A stretch of 64,000 nt of DNA from Paucibacter sp. KBW04 (lineage in GTDB: Bacteria > Pseudomonadota > Gammaproteobacteria > Burkholderiales > Burkholderiaceae_C): NCBI RefSeq assembly GCF_003852425.1, contig NZ_QAJN01000012.1, positions 244,009 to 308,008 of the forward strand, written 5' to 3'. The notes below the pieces were generated by a model that saw nothing but the letters and a program-made list of their open reading frames with translations, made no database searches and was not told where the DNA came from. Made by a program: the position numbers and the translations under genes. This document shows, piece by piece, positions 55,801 to 64,000 of the stretch. Positions within the stretch are counted from its first letter, which is position 1; every line of letters begins with the position of its first letter.

Positions 55801-58754
55801 TGTGCAGCGGCAGCAGTGATGAGCATGGCCTGCTGAGCTGCGAGTCCGAGCTGGATGCTTCGGGCGAGGTGGAGTTGATCGTCCAAGCCAAGGACGCCGA
55901 TGGCCGCTCCGTGCAAGCCGCTACCACCGCCTGGCTGACCCGCCAGGGTGAACTCTGGTTCGCGCAGGACAACGACGATCGCATCGACGTCCTGCCCGAG
56001 AAAAAGCACTACGAGCCGGGCGAGACGGCGCGCTTGCAGGTGCGCATGCCTTATCGCGAGGCCACGGCCCTGGTCGCCATCGAGCGCGAGGGCGTGATCG
56101 AGACGCGCCTTGTCACCCTGCGCGGCGATGACCCGACGATAGAGCTGAAAATCGACAAGGCCTGGGCGCCTAACGTTTACGTCAGCGTGCTGGCCCTGCG
56201 CGGCCGCATCCATGAGGTGCCTTGGTACAGCTTCTTCAGCTGGGGCTGGAAGGCCCCCATCAACTGGTGGCAGGCTTGGCGCGAGTCCCGCAACACGCCG
56301 CCGCCCACGGCCTTGGTCGATCTGGCCAAGCCTTCTTTCAAGCTGGGCGTGGCCAATTTGCAGGTGGGCCTGGCCGAACATCAGCTGCAGGTGATGGTGA
56401 GCACCGACAAGCCTCAGTACAGCATCCGCCAAAAAGTGCAGACCCGCATCAAGGTCTTGCAGAACGGCCAGCCGCTGAAGGATGCGGAAGTGGCCTTCGC
56501 AGCGGTGGACGAAGGCCTGCTGCTGCTGGGCCCCAACAACTCCTGGGACCTGCTCGCTGCCCTGATCCAGCAGCGCAGCTGGGGCGTGGAAACCGCCTCG
56601 GCGCAGAGCGAAATCATTGGCCGCCGCCACTATGGCCGCAAGGCCGTGGCCGCAGGCGGCGGCGGGGGCCATGCGGCCACCCGCGAGTTGTTTGACACCT
56701 TGCTGCTCTGGCAGGCCGTGGTCAAGCTGGACGCGAATGGCGAGGCCTTGGTGGAGGTGCCGCTGAATGATTCGCTGACCAGCTTCCGCCTGGTGGCCGT
56801 GGCGGATGCCGGGGCGCAAAAGTTCGGCACTGGCCAGACGACGGTGCGGGTCACGCAGGACTTGCAAGTCCTGTCCGGCCTGCCGCCCCTGGCGCGCGAG
56901 GGCGACCGCTTCCAGGCCATGCTCACCGTGCGCAATAGCACCACCCGAGCCATGAAGCTGCGCGCCACGCTGCAAGGCCAGGTGCCAGGAGCGACTGAGC
57001 CTTTGAAGCTGGCCCCGCAAGACCTGAACCTTGCTGCCGGGGCGGCCCAGGAGCTGCAATGGCAGGTGACGGTGCCCGAGGGTGCTCAGCGCATTGACTG
57101 GGAGCTGGCCGCTCAAGAGCAAGGGGGCGGCAATGCCCAAGACCGTGTCAAGCTCAGCCAGCGCATCGTGTCTGCCGTGCCCTTGCAGGTTCTGCAGGCC
57201 TCGCTGAGCCAGCTGGACGGCAAGCTGAGCATTGCCGTGGCCCCGCCTGCCGATGCCTTGCCACTCAGTGGCCCCAAGCAAGGCGGCGTCAACATCAGCC
57301 TGCTGCCCCGCCTGGGCGGCGAGCTGCCCGGCCCGCGCCGCTTCTTTGAGACCTATCCCTACAGCTGCCTGGAGCAGCAAACGTCCAAGGCCCTGGGCCT
57401 GCACGACGAGGCCCAGTGGCAGGCGGTGATGGCCAAGCTGCCGGGTTATTTGGATGCCGAGGGCTTGGCGCATTACTTCCCGCCGCGTGCCGACTCCGGC
57501 GCCACCGGCAGCGAGCGCCTGACCGCCTATCTGCTGGCGGCCTCGCAAGAAGCCGGCCGGGAGATCCCGGCGGCCTCGCGCCAGCGCATGCTGGACGGCT
57601 TGCAAGCCTATGTGGAAGGGCGCTTGGTTCGCTCCTTCTGGACGCCCAAGCCGGGTCAACTGGACGGCGAGGTGCGCCGTCTGAACGCGCTGGAGGCCTT
57701 GTCGCGCTACGGCCGGGCCTCGCCCGCCTTGCTGAGCACGGTGGATGCCAAGTCTTTGCCCACCTGGCCCACGGCCGCGGTATTGGACTGGCTGCAAATC
57801 CACCAGCGTCTCAAGACCGCCCCTGAGCGCGACAAGCGCTTGGCCGAGGCCCAGAACCTGCTGCGCAGCCGCCTCACTTACGCCGGTACCACGCTCAAGT
57901 TCAGCAATGAGGAGGGCGATGCCTGGTGGTGGTTGATGGACAGCGCCGATGCCAATGCCGCGCGCCTGATCTTGGCCCTGGTCGATGAGCCCACCTGGGC
58001 GCAGGAGCTGCCCCGCTTGCTGATGGGCACGCTGGCTCGTCAGCGCCAAGGCGCTTGGTCCACCACCACGGCCAATCTCTGGGGTGTGCTGGCCTTGGAC
58101 AAGTTCAGCGCCCGCTTTGAGAAGACGGCCGTTGCCGGTCAGACCGCTGCCAGCCTCGGGAGCCAGACGCAGAAATTTGATTGGGCTGCCAAACCGGCCG
58201 GGGGCCAGTTCTTGCTGCCCTGGCCTGCGGCTGCCAACGGCAAACTCGAGCTGAGCCAGGAAGGCGCGGGCAAGCCCTGGGTGACGCTGCAGTCCCTGGC
58301 CGCCGTGCCGCTGAAGTCGCCGCTGTACTCGGGCTATCGCATCACCCGCACCCTGCAGGCGGTGGAGCAAAAGCAAGCCGGCAAATGGAGCCGTGGCGAT
58401 GTGATCAAGGTGCGCCTGGAGCTGGAAGCCGCCAGCGATATGACCTGGGTGGTTTTGTCCGACCCTTTGCCCACGGGCGCCGCCGTGCTGGGCTCGGGCT
58501 TGGGCGGGCAGAGCTCTTTGGCGGCCGAGGGCGAGTCCAGCAAGAGCACCATCTGGCCCAGTTATGAGGAGCGTGCCTTCGAAGCCTGGCGCGGCTATTT
58601 CGAGTATCTGCCGCGCGGCAAGCATCAGATCGAGTACACGATTCGCCTCAACAATGCGGGCCGCTTCCAGCTGCCCGGCACCCGGGCCGAGGCCATGTAT
58701 GCGCCGGACAGCTTTGGCGTCTTGCCCCAGCAGCTGATGGAGGTGCAGCCTTGA
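52803..58754 (+). CDS. Bacterial alpha-2-macroglobulin, thioester type (YfhM/ECAM-like)
   Basis: A 1983-residue periplasmic protease trap. The N-terminus has a signal region (LLGVAACVW, then AQEAAA), with no clear lipobox at the expected place. Macroglobulin beta-sandwich repeats make up the first two thirds. The thioester motif CLEQ is at residues 1522-1525, within YPYSCLEQQTSKALG, followed by the helical toroid (thioester) domain and a C-terminal receptor-binding-like part. It acts as a bait for foreign proteases that enter the periplasm. The GGGAGG site precedes the ATG at 52803. The stop overlaps the TTG start of pbpC, the pairing seen in E. coli (yfhM-pbpC). Confidence 0.93.
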   Translation: MSQRLKKFLQRAKTGSAWAAALLGVAACVWPAQEAAAATLAMTPSGQVSELRQLRLVFSEAVVPAGDPRLPAPGELRCAGQAKPVAGDGRWASEREWLFDLREPLAAMSRCSFKLSEGFKPLAGVTLSGAREFSLSTGPALVVRAHPWEGSQIEEDQHFLLQFNGVVSDADLAQRAWCEVEGLGERQPVKRVTGKVLEAVLKSEGIAGPQAARAVLLSCQRPLPPDAHVQIKWRHAEQEGKSANKAEAGVQRFEFQVRRPFTAEFSCERERANAPCLPIRPLRVVFSEAVPRELAQQIKLQPKSGSPIAPSLDKDNKESELSEVSFQGPFAENAEFSIVLPKGLKDRSGRLLSNADSFPALKVQTGIAPPLAKFAAAPFGILEREAKGPAVLPITMRHVQSDWAAGPNKASPGEIRIKRVQSDAEVLAWYAKLKRYHENQLTARELGLPASEWDEIVPGQDGRGNPVERKVPRYVRTREASLLQREAGTETLALPAPVGGKEGDARPFEVIGLPLAQPGYHVVELSSRRLGQALLDKAAPMYVRTGVLVTNLGVHFKLGRENSLVWVTSLDKGKPVADADVAVNDCHGKRLWAGRTDAQGLARINEGLERRRHGNERCEAEYGLFVTARKADAQGQTDMAFVFSNWNKGIESWRFNQSTSNQREPDVRAHTVLDRSLLRAGETVSMKHFFRLENSQGLALAGAAQLPDQVTLTHDGSGQQIVLPLSWPSPRSSVTQWQIPANAKLGTYSITLERGAAASSKRGRQAWHSGSFRVEEFRLPLIDARLSGPKALPIAPSELRINAQLNYLSGGGVAAAPLKLSAVLRPRYVQFAGYEEFNFSPPASDDGTVSRPANEAMEEDESEASRPRDSKLVADKLATLTDRNGAAELLLKNLPKISQPSELQAQITFADPNGETKTASQSFNLWPAKLVLGLKAGSWGSNRGKIKFSALALDTAGKPLAGQRLEVRARLNQTISSRKRMVGGFYAYDNHVERKDLGALCSGSSDEHGLLSCESELDASGEVELIVQAKDADGRSVQAATTAWLTRQGELWFAQDNDDRIDVLPEKKHYEPGETARLQVRMPYREATALVAIEREGVIETRLVTLRGDDPTIELKIDKAWAPNVYVSVLALRGRIHEVPWYSFFSWGWKAPINWWQAWRESRNTPPPTALVDLAKPSFKLGVANLQVGLAEHQLQVMVSTDKPQYSIRQKVQTRIKVLQNGQPLKDAEVAFAAVDEGLLLLGPNNSWDLLAALIQQRSWGVETASAQSEIIGRRHYGRKAVAAGGGGGHAATRELFDTLLLWQAVVKLDANGEALVEVPLNDSLTSFRLVAVADAGAQKFGTGQTTVRVTQDLQVLSGLPPLAREGDRFQAMLTVRNSTTRAMKLRATLQGQVPGATEPLKLAPQDLNLAAGAAQELQWQVTVPEGAQRIDWELAAQEQGGGNAQDRVKLSQRIVSAVPLQVLQASLSQLDGKLSIAVAPPADALPLSGPKQGGVNISLLPRLGGELPGPRRFFETYPYSCLEQQTSKALGLHDEAQWQAVMAKLPGYLDAEGLAHYFPPRADSGATGSERLTAYLLAASQEAGREIPAASRQRMLDGLQAYVEGRLVRSFWTPKPGQLDGEVRRLNALEALSRYGRASPALLSTVDAKSLPTWPTAAVLDWLQIHQRLKTAPERDKRLAEAQNLLRSRLTYAGTTLKFSNEEGDAWWWLMDSADANAARLILALVDEPTWAQELPRLLMGTLARQRQGAWSTTTANLWGVLALDKFSARFEKTAVAGQTAASLGSQTQKFDWAAKPAGGQFLLPWPAAANGKLELSQEGAGKPWVTLQSLAAVPLKSPLYSGYRITRTLQAVEQKQAGKWSRGDVIKVRLELEAASDMTWVVLSDPLPTGAAVLGSGLGGQSSLAAEGESSKSTIWPSYEERAFEAWRGYFEYLPRGKHQIEYTIRLNNAGRFQLPGTRAEAMYAPDSFGVLPQQLMEVQP

Positions 58755-60859
58755 GTTGGAAGTTTGCTGCGGCCCTGCTGGTTTGCAGTGTGAGTGCCGT
58801 GGCCCAGCCCAGCTTTCAGGAGGTGAAGTCAGCCCACCGGGTTTCGGACTTCACCTTGCTGGATAGGCGTGGCGAGGCCTTGCAGACCCTGCGTCTGGAC
58901 ATGCAAGGCCGCAGCTTGGATTGGCTGGCCCTGGATCAGATGTCGCCCGCGCTGTTGCAGGCCTTGCTCTTGGGTGAGGACCGGCGCTTTTACGAGCACA
59001 GCGGGGTGGACTGGAGTGCGGTGGCGCGCTCGGCCTGGGCCAATCTGTGGAATAGCCGCACACGCGGCGCCTCCACCCTCACCATGCAGCTGGCCGGCTT
59101 GATCGATGAAGGCCTGGCCCGCCCGGCCGGTGGCCGCAGCCTGACGCAAAAAATCGGCCAGGCCGTCTTGGCCACTCGCCTGGAGCAGCGCTGGAGCAAG
59201 GCGCAGATTCTGGAGGCCTATCTCAATAGCGTGCCCCTGCGCGGCGAAGTGGTGGGCGTCAACGCCCTGGCGCAAACCCTGTTCGCCAAAAGCCCGGCCG
59301 GGCTGACGGCGCAAGAGGCGGCCCTGGTCGCGGCCATGGTGCGCGCGCCCAATGCCAGCCCGGCCTTGCTGGCACAGCGGGCTTGTGCACTCTTGCAAAT
59401 GCCTGAGATGGGGCAGGGAGGTTCAAGCTGGAATTGCGCGCCCCTGCGCGGCCAGATCGAAGCCTTGCTGGCCCGCCGCGCCAGCCCCACCCTGGGCCCG
59501 CAGCTGGCGCCCCACTATGCCCGCCGTGTCTTGAGTGCCGAGGGCCCGCCGCGCCAAGGCAGCACGCTGGACGCCGGCCTGCAGCGCCTGGCCTTGCAGA
59601 GCCTGAAGCAGCAACTGGCCGAGCTTTCGGGCCGCAATGTGGAAGACGGGGCGGTGCTAGTGCTGGACAACGCGACGGGTGCGGTGCTGGCCTGGGTGGG
59701 CAGCAGCGGCGAGGCTTTTTCCAACGCGGCCCAGGTGGATGGCGTGCTGGCGCGGCGCCAGCCGGGCTCCACCCTCAAGCCCTTTATCTACGAGCTGGCG
59801 CTGGAGAAGCGAATCATCACCCCGGCCAGCCTGCTGGACGACTCACCGGCCCAGATCGCCACGCCCGCCGGCCTGTACCTGCCGCAGAACTACGACAAGG
59901 AATTCAAGGGTTATGTCTCGGCCCGCGCCGCCCTGGGCAATAGCCTCAATGTGCCGGCCGTCAAGCTCGCCGCCATGCTGGGCGTGGACCCGGTCTTTGC
60001 CCGCCTGCAGGCCCTGGGCCTGGATTTGCGGGAGAGCGCCGGCTTCTACGGCCTCTCCCTGGCCCTGGGCAGCCCGGATGTGAGCTTGCTGGCGCTGACC
60101 AATGCCTATCGAAGCTTGGCGCGTGGTGGTTTGTACAGCGAGGCAGAGATGCCAAAGGCCACGGCGGCTCGGCAAGTGCTGGACCCGGGCGCGAGCTTTA
60201 TCGTCAGCGATATGCTGGCCGACAACAATGCCCGCGCCATCACCTTTGGCCTGGATAGCCCCCTGGCCACGCGCAGTTATGCGGCCGTCAAGACTGGCAC
60301 CAGCAAAGACATGCGTGACAACTGGTGCCTGGGCTATAGCTCGCGCTACACGGTGGGCGTGTGGGTGGGCAATGCCAGCGGCGAGCCCATGCATGGGGTC
60401 AGCGGCATCAGCGGCGCAGCGCCGGTGTGGGCCACGCTGATGCGCTATCTGCACGAGGGCCGCCCTTCGCTCGCACCCAAGCCGCCGGCCGGTGTCGTGC
60501 GCCAAATGGTGAGTTTTGAGGCCCAGCGCGAGGCGGCACGCGAGGAATGGTTCATGGCCGGCACCGAGCAGGCGCAGATGCGGGCCACGGCCCAGATGCA
60601 GGGCCAGACCCAGCAAGGCATCAGCAGCCCACGCGACGGCAGCATCTTCGCCCTGGACCCCGACATCCCGCCCCAGGCCCAGCGTCTGCGCTTCAGCGGC
60701 CAGGCCGGTCGCTGGGAGCTCAACGGCAAGATACTGGGCCGCGGCACCCAGGTGTTCTGGTCCCCCTGGCCCGGCAAGCACCGCCTGCGTCTGCTCGACG
60801 GCCGGGGTCAGGTCTTGCAGCAGGTGGGCTTTGAGGTGCGCGGGGCGACGGTCAAGTAG
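58751..60859 (+). CDS. pbpC: Penicillin-binding protein 1C (bifunctional)
   Basis: A 702-residue class A penicillin-binding protein (E. coli 770). It starts with TTG at 58751, overlapping the previous stop (TTGA) and preceded by GGAGG. The glycosyltransferase domain has the catalytic Glu76 in GEDRRFYEHSG and RGASTLTMQL. The transpeptidase has Ser340-x-x-Lys343 (STLK), the SLN motif at 398-400, and KTG at 514-516. A BiPBP-type C-terminal domain follows. Together with the macroglobulin it is thought to repair peptidoglycan and block proteases after cell-wall attack. Confidence 0.94.
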   Translation: MSWKFAAALLVCSVSAVAQPSFQEVKSAHRVSDFTLLDRRGEALQTLRLDMQGRSLDWLALDQMSPALLQALLLGEDRRFYEHSGVDWSAVARSAWANLWNSRTRGASTLTMQLAGLIDEGLARPAGGRSLTQKIGQAVLATRLEQRWSKAQILEAYLNSVPLRGEVVGVNALAQTLFAKSPAGLTAQEAALVAAMVRAPNASPALLAQRACALLQMPEMGQGGSSWNCAPLRGQIEALLARRASPTLGPQLAPHYARRVLSAEGPPRQGSTLDAGLQRLALQSLKQQLAELSGRNVEDGAVLVLDNATGAVLAWVGSSGEAFSNAAQVDGVLARRQPGSTLKPFIYELALEKRIITPASLLDDSPAQIATPAGLYLPQNYDKEFKGYVSARAALGNSLNVPAVKLAAMLGVDPVFARLQALGLDLRESAGFYGLSLALGSPDVSLLALTNAYRSLARGGLYSEAEMPKATAARQVLDPGASFIVSDMLADNNARAITFGLDSPLATRSYAAVKTGTSKDMRDNWCLGYSSRYTVGVWVGNASGEPMHGVSGISGAAPVWATLMRYLHEGRPSLAPKPPAGVVRQMVSFEAQREAAREEWFMAGTEQAQMRATAQMQGQTQQGISSPRDGSIFALDPDIPPQAQRLRFSGQAGRWELNGKILGRGTQVFWSPWPGKHRLRLLDGRGQVLQQVGFEVRGATVK

Positions 60860-60879
60860 GAGGGAGGCTCAAGGCCGGG

Positions 60880-61968
60880 TCAAGATTGCTTGGCTTCGGC
60901 TTCGGACTCTTCGGGCATCCGATCCCCAATCCAAGCCAGCGTCAAGGTATAGGTCACAGCCAGCACCACCGGCCCGATGAAGAGCCCCACCAGCCCGAAG
61001 GCCAGCAGGCCGCCGATGACGCCGGCAAAAATCAAGAGCAAGGGCAGGTCGGCACCTTTCTTGATCAACCAGGGCCGCAAGACGTTGTCCAGCAAGGTGA
61101 TCAAGACGGTGATGACCAAGAGCACCGTGCCCCAGGTCGGCTCGCCCGACCAGTACAACCAGGCCACGGCCGGGCCCAGCACCAGCACGACACCGATCTG
61201 CGCCAGGCAGGCCATGAACATCACGGCCGTCAGCAAACCTGCAAAGGGCACGCCCACCAGCAGCAGGCCCAGGCCGCCCAGGGCGGATTGCACAATCGCC
61301 GTCACCACGAGGCCCAGCGCCACACCGCGAATGGCTTGGCCCGCCAGGGTGATGACTTGGTCGCCTTGCGTGCCCGCCAGGCGCAGGGCAAAGCCGCGCA
61401 CACCACGGGCCGCGTTCTCACCGTAGAGATAAAGAATGGCGGCGATGGCCACCGTCATCATGAACTGCATGCCGATCAGGCCCAGATTGCCGGCCTGCGA
61501 GGCCACCCATTTCAGCGAGCTGCCGAAATAAGGCTTGATCATGCTCACGATGGGGCCAAAGCCGTCCACCGCCACCCGGTGCCACAGAGCGCCCAGGCTC
61601 TCGCCCACCAAAGGCAAGCTGAGCAGCCATTGCGGAGGCTCGGGCACCTTGGCGTCGCTCAGCGAGTTGAACAGGGTGACGAGGCTGTCCGCATGGGTGA
61701 CCACCGTACTCAGGGCCACGCTGAGTGGCACGAACAAGAGCAGCAGCAAGACCAGCACCATCACCGAGGTGGCCAAGCCGCGTCGGCCCCACAGCCGCGC
61801 CTGGATGGCGCGCATCATGGGCCAGGTGGAGACGACGACCATGGTGGCCCAGATCAAGGGCCCCAAAAAGGGTCGCATCACCCACAAGGACATGAAGAGC
61901 AGCAAGGCCACGCTGAGGACGGCCAGCAGGGTGCGGGTCAGTTCGGGTTTGGAGGTTTGGACGCGCAT
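60880..61968 (-). CDS. AI-2E/PerM family membrane protein
   Basis: A 362-residue member of the AI-2 exporter/YdiK/PerM family with about eight spans. It has an N-terminal pair near 10-50, the central periplasmic part with SLVGESLGALW near 140, and the family C-terminus LLLIFAGVIGGLLAFGLVGLFIGPVVLAV near 315-343. Members are proposed to move autoinducer-2 or to act as Na/H antiporters, but in most the substrate is unknown. The ATG at 61968 (MRVQTSKPELTR) is used; the ribosome site is weak. Divergent from ybaK, 57 bp apart. Confidence 0.87.
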   Translation of the reverse strand: MRVQTSKPELTRTLLAVLSVALLLFMSLWVMRPFLGPLIWATMVVVSTWPMMRAIQARLWGRRGLATSVMVLVLLLLLFVPLSVALSTVVTHADSLVTLFNSLSDAKVPEPPQWLLSLPLVGESLGALWHRVAVDGFGPIVSMIKPYFGSSLKWVASQAGNLGLIGMQFMMTVAIAAILYLYGENAARGVRGFALRLAGTQGDQVITLAGQAIRGVALGLVVTAIVQSALGGLGLLLVGVPFAGLLTAVMFMACLAQIGVVLVLGPAVAWLYWSGEPTWGTVLLVITVLITLLDNVLRPWLIKKGADLPLLLIFAGVIGGLLAFGLVGLFIGPVVLAVTYTLTLAWIGDRMPEESEAEAKQS

Positions 61969-62025
61969 AGTTTTGACAGAGATGTTTGGCCTGGATTCTG
62001 ACCTCAGTCTGAGAAAATATTCGCC

Positions 62026-62520
62026 ATGAGCAAGAAAACCGTTCACGTCAGCGAGACCCCGGCCACCCAGTTTCTGCGGCAGCACAAAATCGCCTTCAGC
62101 GAGCATGTGTATGACTATGTGGAGCATGGGGGCACGGCCGAGTCCTCGCGCCAGCTGGGTGTGCCCGAGCACGAGGTGGTCAAAACCCTGGTCATGCAGG
62201 ATGAAAAAGCCCAGCCCCTGATCGTGTTGATGCATGGCGACCGCCAGGTCAGCCTGAAGGAGTTGGCGCGGCAGATCCCCTGCAAAAAGGTGGAGCCCTG
62301 CAAACCTGAGGTGGCGCAGCGCCACAGCGGCTATATGGTCGGCGGCACCTCGCCCTTTGGCACGCGCAAGACCATGCCGGTGTTCGTGGAGGCCTCGATT
62401 CTTGAACTGCCGCGCATCTGCATCAATGGCGGGCGGCGTGGTTTTCTGGTCGGCATTGAGCCCAAATTGCTGACCGAGCTGCTGGCGGCCCGGCCCGTGC
62501 ATTGCGCCAGTGCAGAATAG
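62026..62520 (+). CDS. ybaK: Cys-tRNA(Pro)/Cys-tRNA(Cys) deacylase YbaK
   Basis: A 164-residue editing protein of the YbaK/ProX superfamily. It removes cysteine wrongly attached to tRNA-Pro. The family traits are VVKTLVMQDEKAQPLIVLMHGDRQVSLKELA near 52-82, GYMVGGTSPFGTRKTMPVFVEASI near 102-125, and RICINGGRRGFLVGI near 130-145. The catalytic-type lysine is in VKTL. The ribosome site is unclear. Confidence 0.93.
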   Translation: MSKKTVHVSETPATQFLRQHKIAFSEHVYDYVEHGGTAESSRQLGVPEHEVVKTLVMQDEKAQPLIVLMHGDRQVSLKELARQIPCKKVEPCKPEVAQRHSGYMVGGTSPFGTRKTMPVFVEASILELPRICINGGRRGFLVGIEPKLLTELLAARPVHCASAE

Positions 62521-62526
62521 CGCCCC

Positions 62527-63246
62527 ATGCAAGACACCTTATTCCCTCTCTTGGCCGCTCTGGGCGGCTACCTCATCGGCTCACTCTCCTTTGCCGTCAT
62601 CATCAGCCGAGCCATGGGCTTGTCCGACCCGCGCAGCTATGGCTCGGGCAACCCCGGCGCCACCAATGTGCTGCGCTCGGGCAACAAGGCCGCGGCCATC
62701 CTGACCCTGGTCTTTGATGCGCTCAAGGGCTATGTGCCGGTGCTCTTGGTGACGCTGTTTGGCGCCCGCTTCGGCCTGGGCGAAGGCACGGCCGCCCTGG
62801 TCGGCCTGGGCGCCTTCTTGGGCCATCTGTGGCCGGTGTTCTTCCGCTTCGAGGGCGGCAAGGGCGTGGCCACGGCAGCGGGCGTGATCCTGGCGCTCAA
62901 CCCCTTGCTGGGCCTGGCCACGCTGGCCACCTGGCTGATCATTGCCTACTTCTCGCGCTATTCCTCGCTGGCCGCGCTGACCGCCGCCGGCTTCGCGCCG
63001 TTTTACGAGATGCTGATCTGGGGCACCGGCCCCATCGTCGGCGTGCTGGTGCTGATGGCCTTGCTGCTGGTGTGGCGCCATGAGGCCAATATCAAGAAGC
63101 TGCTGAACGGCACCGAGAGCAAGATCGGCCAAAAAGCCGCCGCCGCTGCGGCCCCGGCCGGCAGCAGCAAGAAACATCCGCATGGCCAGGGCCCCAAGCC
63201 GCACGGCCATTCGCACCACCATCCTTCCAAGAAAAAAGGTTCCTGA
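62527..63246 (+). CDS. plsY: Glycerol-3-phosphate acyltransferase PlsY, with His-rich tail
   Basis: PlsY uses acyl-phosphate to acylate glycerol 3-phosphate, the first step of phospholipid synthesis, in the inner membrane. Seen are the [34 protein letters not shown] region near 19-52 (family motif 1), [24 protein letters not shown] near 97-120 (motif 2), and about five spans. The family averages about 200 residues; here 239, because about 40 residues follow the enzyme, rich in Ala, Lys and seven His ([18 protein letters not shown]). It starts six bases after ybaK and has a weak ribosome site. Confidence 0.93.
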   Translation: MQDTLFPLLAALGGYLIGSLSFAVIISRAMGLSDPRSYGSGNPGATNVLRSGNKAAAILTLVFDALKGYVPVLLVTLFGARFGLGEGTAALVGLGAFLGHLWPVFFRFEGGKGVATAAGVILALNPLLGLATLATWLIIAYFSRYSSLAALTAAGFAPFYEMLIWGTGPIVGVLVLMALLLVWRHEANIKKLLNGTESKIGQKAAAAAAPAGSSKKHPHGQGPKPHGHSHHHPSKKKGS

Positions 63247-63247
63247 T

Positions 63248-63604
63248 ATGTCTAACTCTTCAATTGAGCGCTTCGACGTCGGCGCCCGCATGTCCGAGAT
63301 GGCTGTTTACAACGGCGTGGTCTATCTGGCCGGGCAAATCCCCGAGGACGCCAGCCAGGACATCACTGGCCAGACGGCCCAGGTGCTGGCCGCCATCGAC
63401 GCCTTGCTGGCCCGCGCCGGCTCAGACAAAACCAAGATCCTGCGCGCGCAAATCTTTATTGCCGATCTGGCCGACTTCCCTGGCATGAACGCCGCCTGGG
63501 ACGCCTGGGTCGCTCCCGGCCACACGCCCCCCCGCGCCACCGTCGAGGCCAAGCTGGCCCGCCCGGAGTGGAAGGTGGAGATTGTGGTGACGGCCGCTGT
63601 TTGA
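63248..63604 (+). CDS. RidA-family protein (enamine/imine deaminase)
   Basis: A 118-residue protein of the YjgF/RidA family. Members hydrolyse reactive enamines and imines formed from serine or threonine, or have other roles. The conserved arginine lies in PPRATVEAKLARP, and YLAGQIPEDASQDITGQTAQVLAAIDALL near 20-48 is typical. The ATG at 63248 lies just after the plsY stop. This variant ends in KVEIVVTAAV and is of the group lacking the exact RidA signature, so the deaminase role is likely but not proven. Confidence 0.87.
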   Translation: MSNSSIERFDVGARMSEMAVYNGVVYLAGQIPEDASQDITGQTAQVLAAIDALLARAGSDKTKILRAQIFIADLADFPGMNAAWDAWVAPGHTPPRATVEAKLARPEWKVEIVVTAAV

Positions 63605-63631
63605 GCTTGAGCTGAGCCTGGCCCAGCGCTG

Positions 63632-64000
63632 ATGGACAAGACCAAGGGCCGCTCGGCCAAGCAGTTTTGGCCCCTGCTGCTGATTGTTCTGGGCGTTTGG
63701 AGTTTGAGCCAAGCCGCCTCCTGGTGGCTGGCTCGTTCTCAGGCGCAAACCCTGCGTGAGCTGGCCAAGCCGGGCGATATCCGCATGATTTCCTCCACCA
63801 CCTGCGTCTTCTGCGAGAAGGCGCGGCGCTGGATGACGGCTCAGGCCGTGCCGTTTCAGGAATGCTTTATCGAAACGGATGCGGCTTGCATGAGCGAGTA
63901 CCAAGCGCGCGGGGCGCGCGGCACGCCGACCATGGTGGTGCGGGGGCAGACCCAGCTGGGCTTTGACAAGCAGCGGGTGGCGCAGGCCTTGAAACTATGA
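63632..64000 (+). CDS. Membrane-anchored glutaredoxin/thioredoxin-fold protein
   Basis: A 122-residue protein with an N-terminal span (about 12-30, with preceding basic residues), then a glutaredoxin-like domain: the redox pair Cys58-Val-Phe-Cys61, the cis-proline in RGTPTMVV near 94-101, and a C-terminal helix. The orientation of the anchor would place the redox domain outside the cytoplasm. The full gene fits in the window, ending with TGA at its last base. Confidence 0.8.
   Translation: MDKTKGRSAKQFWPLLLIVLGVWSLSQAASWWLARSQAQTLRELAKPGDIRMISSTTCVFCEKARRWMTAQAVPFQECFIETDAACMSEYQARGARGTPTMVVRGQTQLGFDKQRVAQALKL

Noticed and set aside
55482-58625. A very long open frame on the minus strand, opposite the macroglobulin gene
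   Set aside because: GC-rich codon bias keeps the antisense frame open; the translation is low-complexity (Gln/Gly/Arg/Leu) with no domain, while the plus strand has a complete thioester macroglobulin.

Overview
The window is GC-rich DNA, densely coding on both strands, from a betaproteobacterium of the order Burkholderiales. This is inferred from the gene order thrS-infC-rpmI-rplT-pheS-pheT-ihfA-merR-tRNA-Pro, from the style of the fatty-acid and LIV-transporter genes, and from codon use; a Roseateles/Rubrivivax-like relative is a guess. There is no CRISPR array, prophage, insertion sequence or plasmid backbone. Most of the window looks like ordinary core and lineage chromosome.

Layout. 1-7.6 kb: a partial msrB, then an acyl-CoA synthetase followed by a complete branched-chain-type ABC importer (binding protein, two permeases, two ATPases). 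7.6-8.9 kb: an alpha/beta hydrolase on the minus strand. 9.0-16.2 kb: a fatty-acid/acyl-CoA catabolic block (FadB-like fusion enzyme, thiolase, a stand-alone CZB zinc protein, acyl-CoA dehydrogenase, a tiny membrane protein, an SDR and a hotdog thioesterase). 16.2-22.7 kb: a CLC antiporter divergent from a MarR regulator, a Pal-like lipoprotein and two divergent chemoreceptors. 22.8-27.5 kb: a run of oxidoreductases with an ElaA-type acetyltransferase and a GST. 27.5-29.6 kb: an unusual pair, a secreted hydrolase-like protein and a membrane-anchored partner of unknown function. 29.8-39.4 kb: aidB-like gene, an RNB ribonuclease, tex, a TonB receptor, a patatin and a glycine-zipper lipoprotein. 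39.4-48.1 kb: the translation block from thrS to two tRNA-Pro(GGG) genes. 48.2-52.6 kb: a DMT permease with a His-rich tail, ExoD, a small membrane protein and a diguanylate cyclase. 52.8-60.9 kb: bacterial alpha-2-macroglobulin with pbpC. 60.9-64.0 kb: AI-2E family permease, ybaK, plsY, ridA and a membrane thioredoxin-fold protein.

The most interesting signal is regulatory. Upstream of thrS lies a 14-codon open reading frame, MVMTPRTTTTSTQV, with six threonine codons, followed by a strong intrinsic terminator. Segments able to form the mutually exclusive 1:2, 2:3 and 3:4 pairings of a classical ribosome-stalling attenuator are present. This would make threonyl-tRNA charging control thrS and possibly the operon behind it. 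In the same operon infC can only begin with a rare AUC codon, an 11-bp hairpin sits just before it, and a second terminator with attenuator-like alternative hairpins precedes pheST. Together these suggest a translation-factor operon controlled at several points by translation itself.

All calls rest on reading the sequence and on recalled family features. No database search, folding program or alignment was run.
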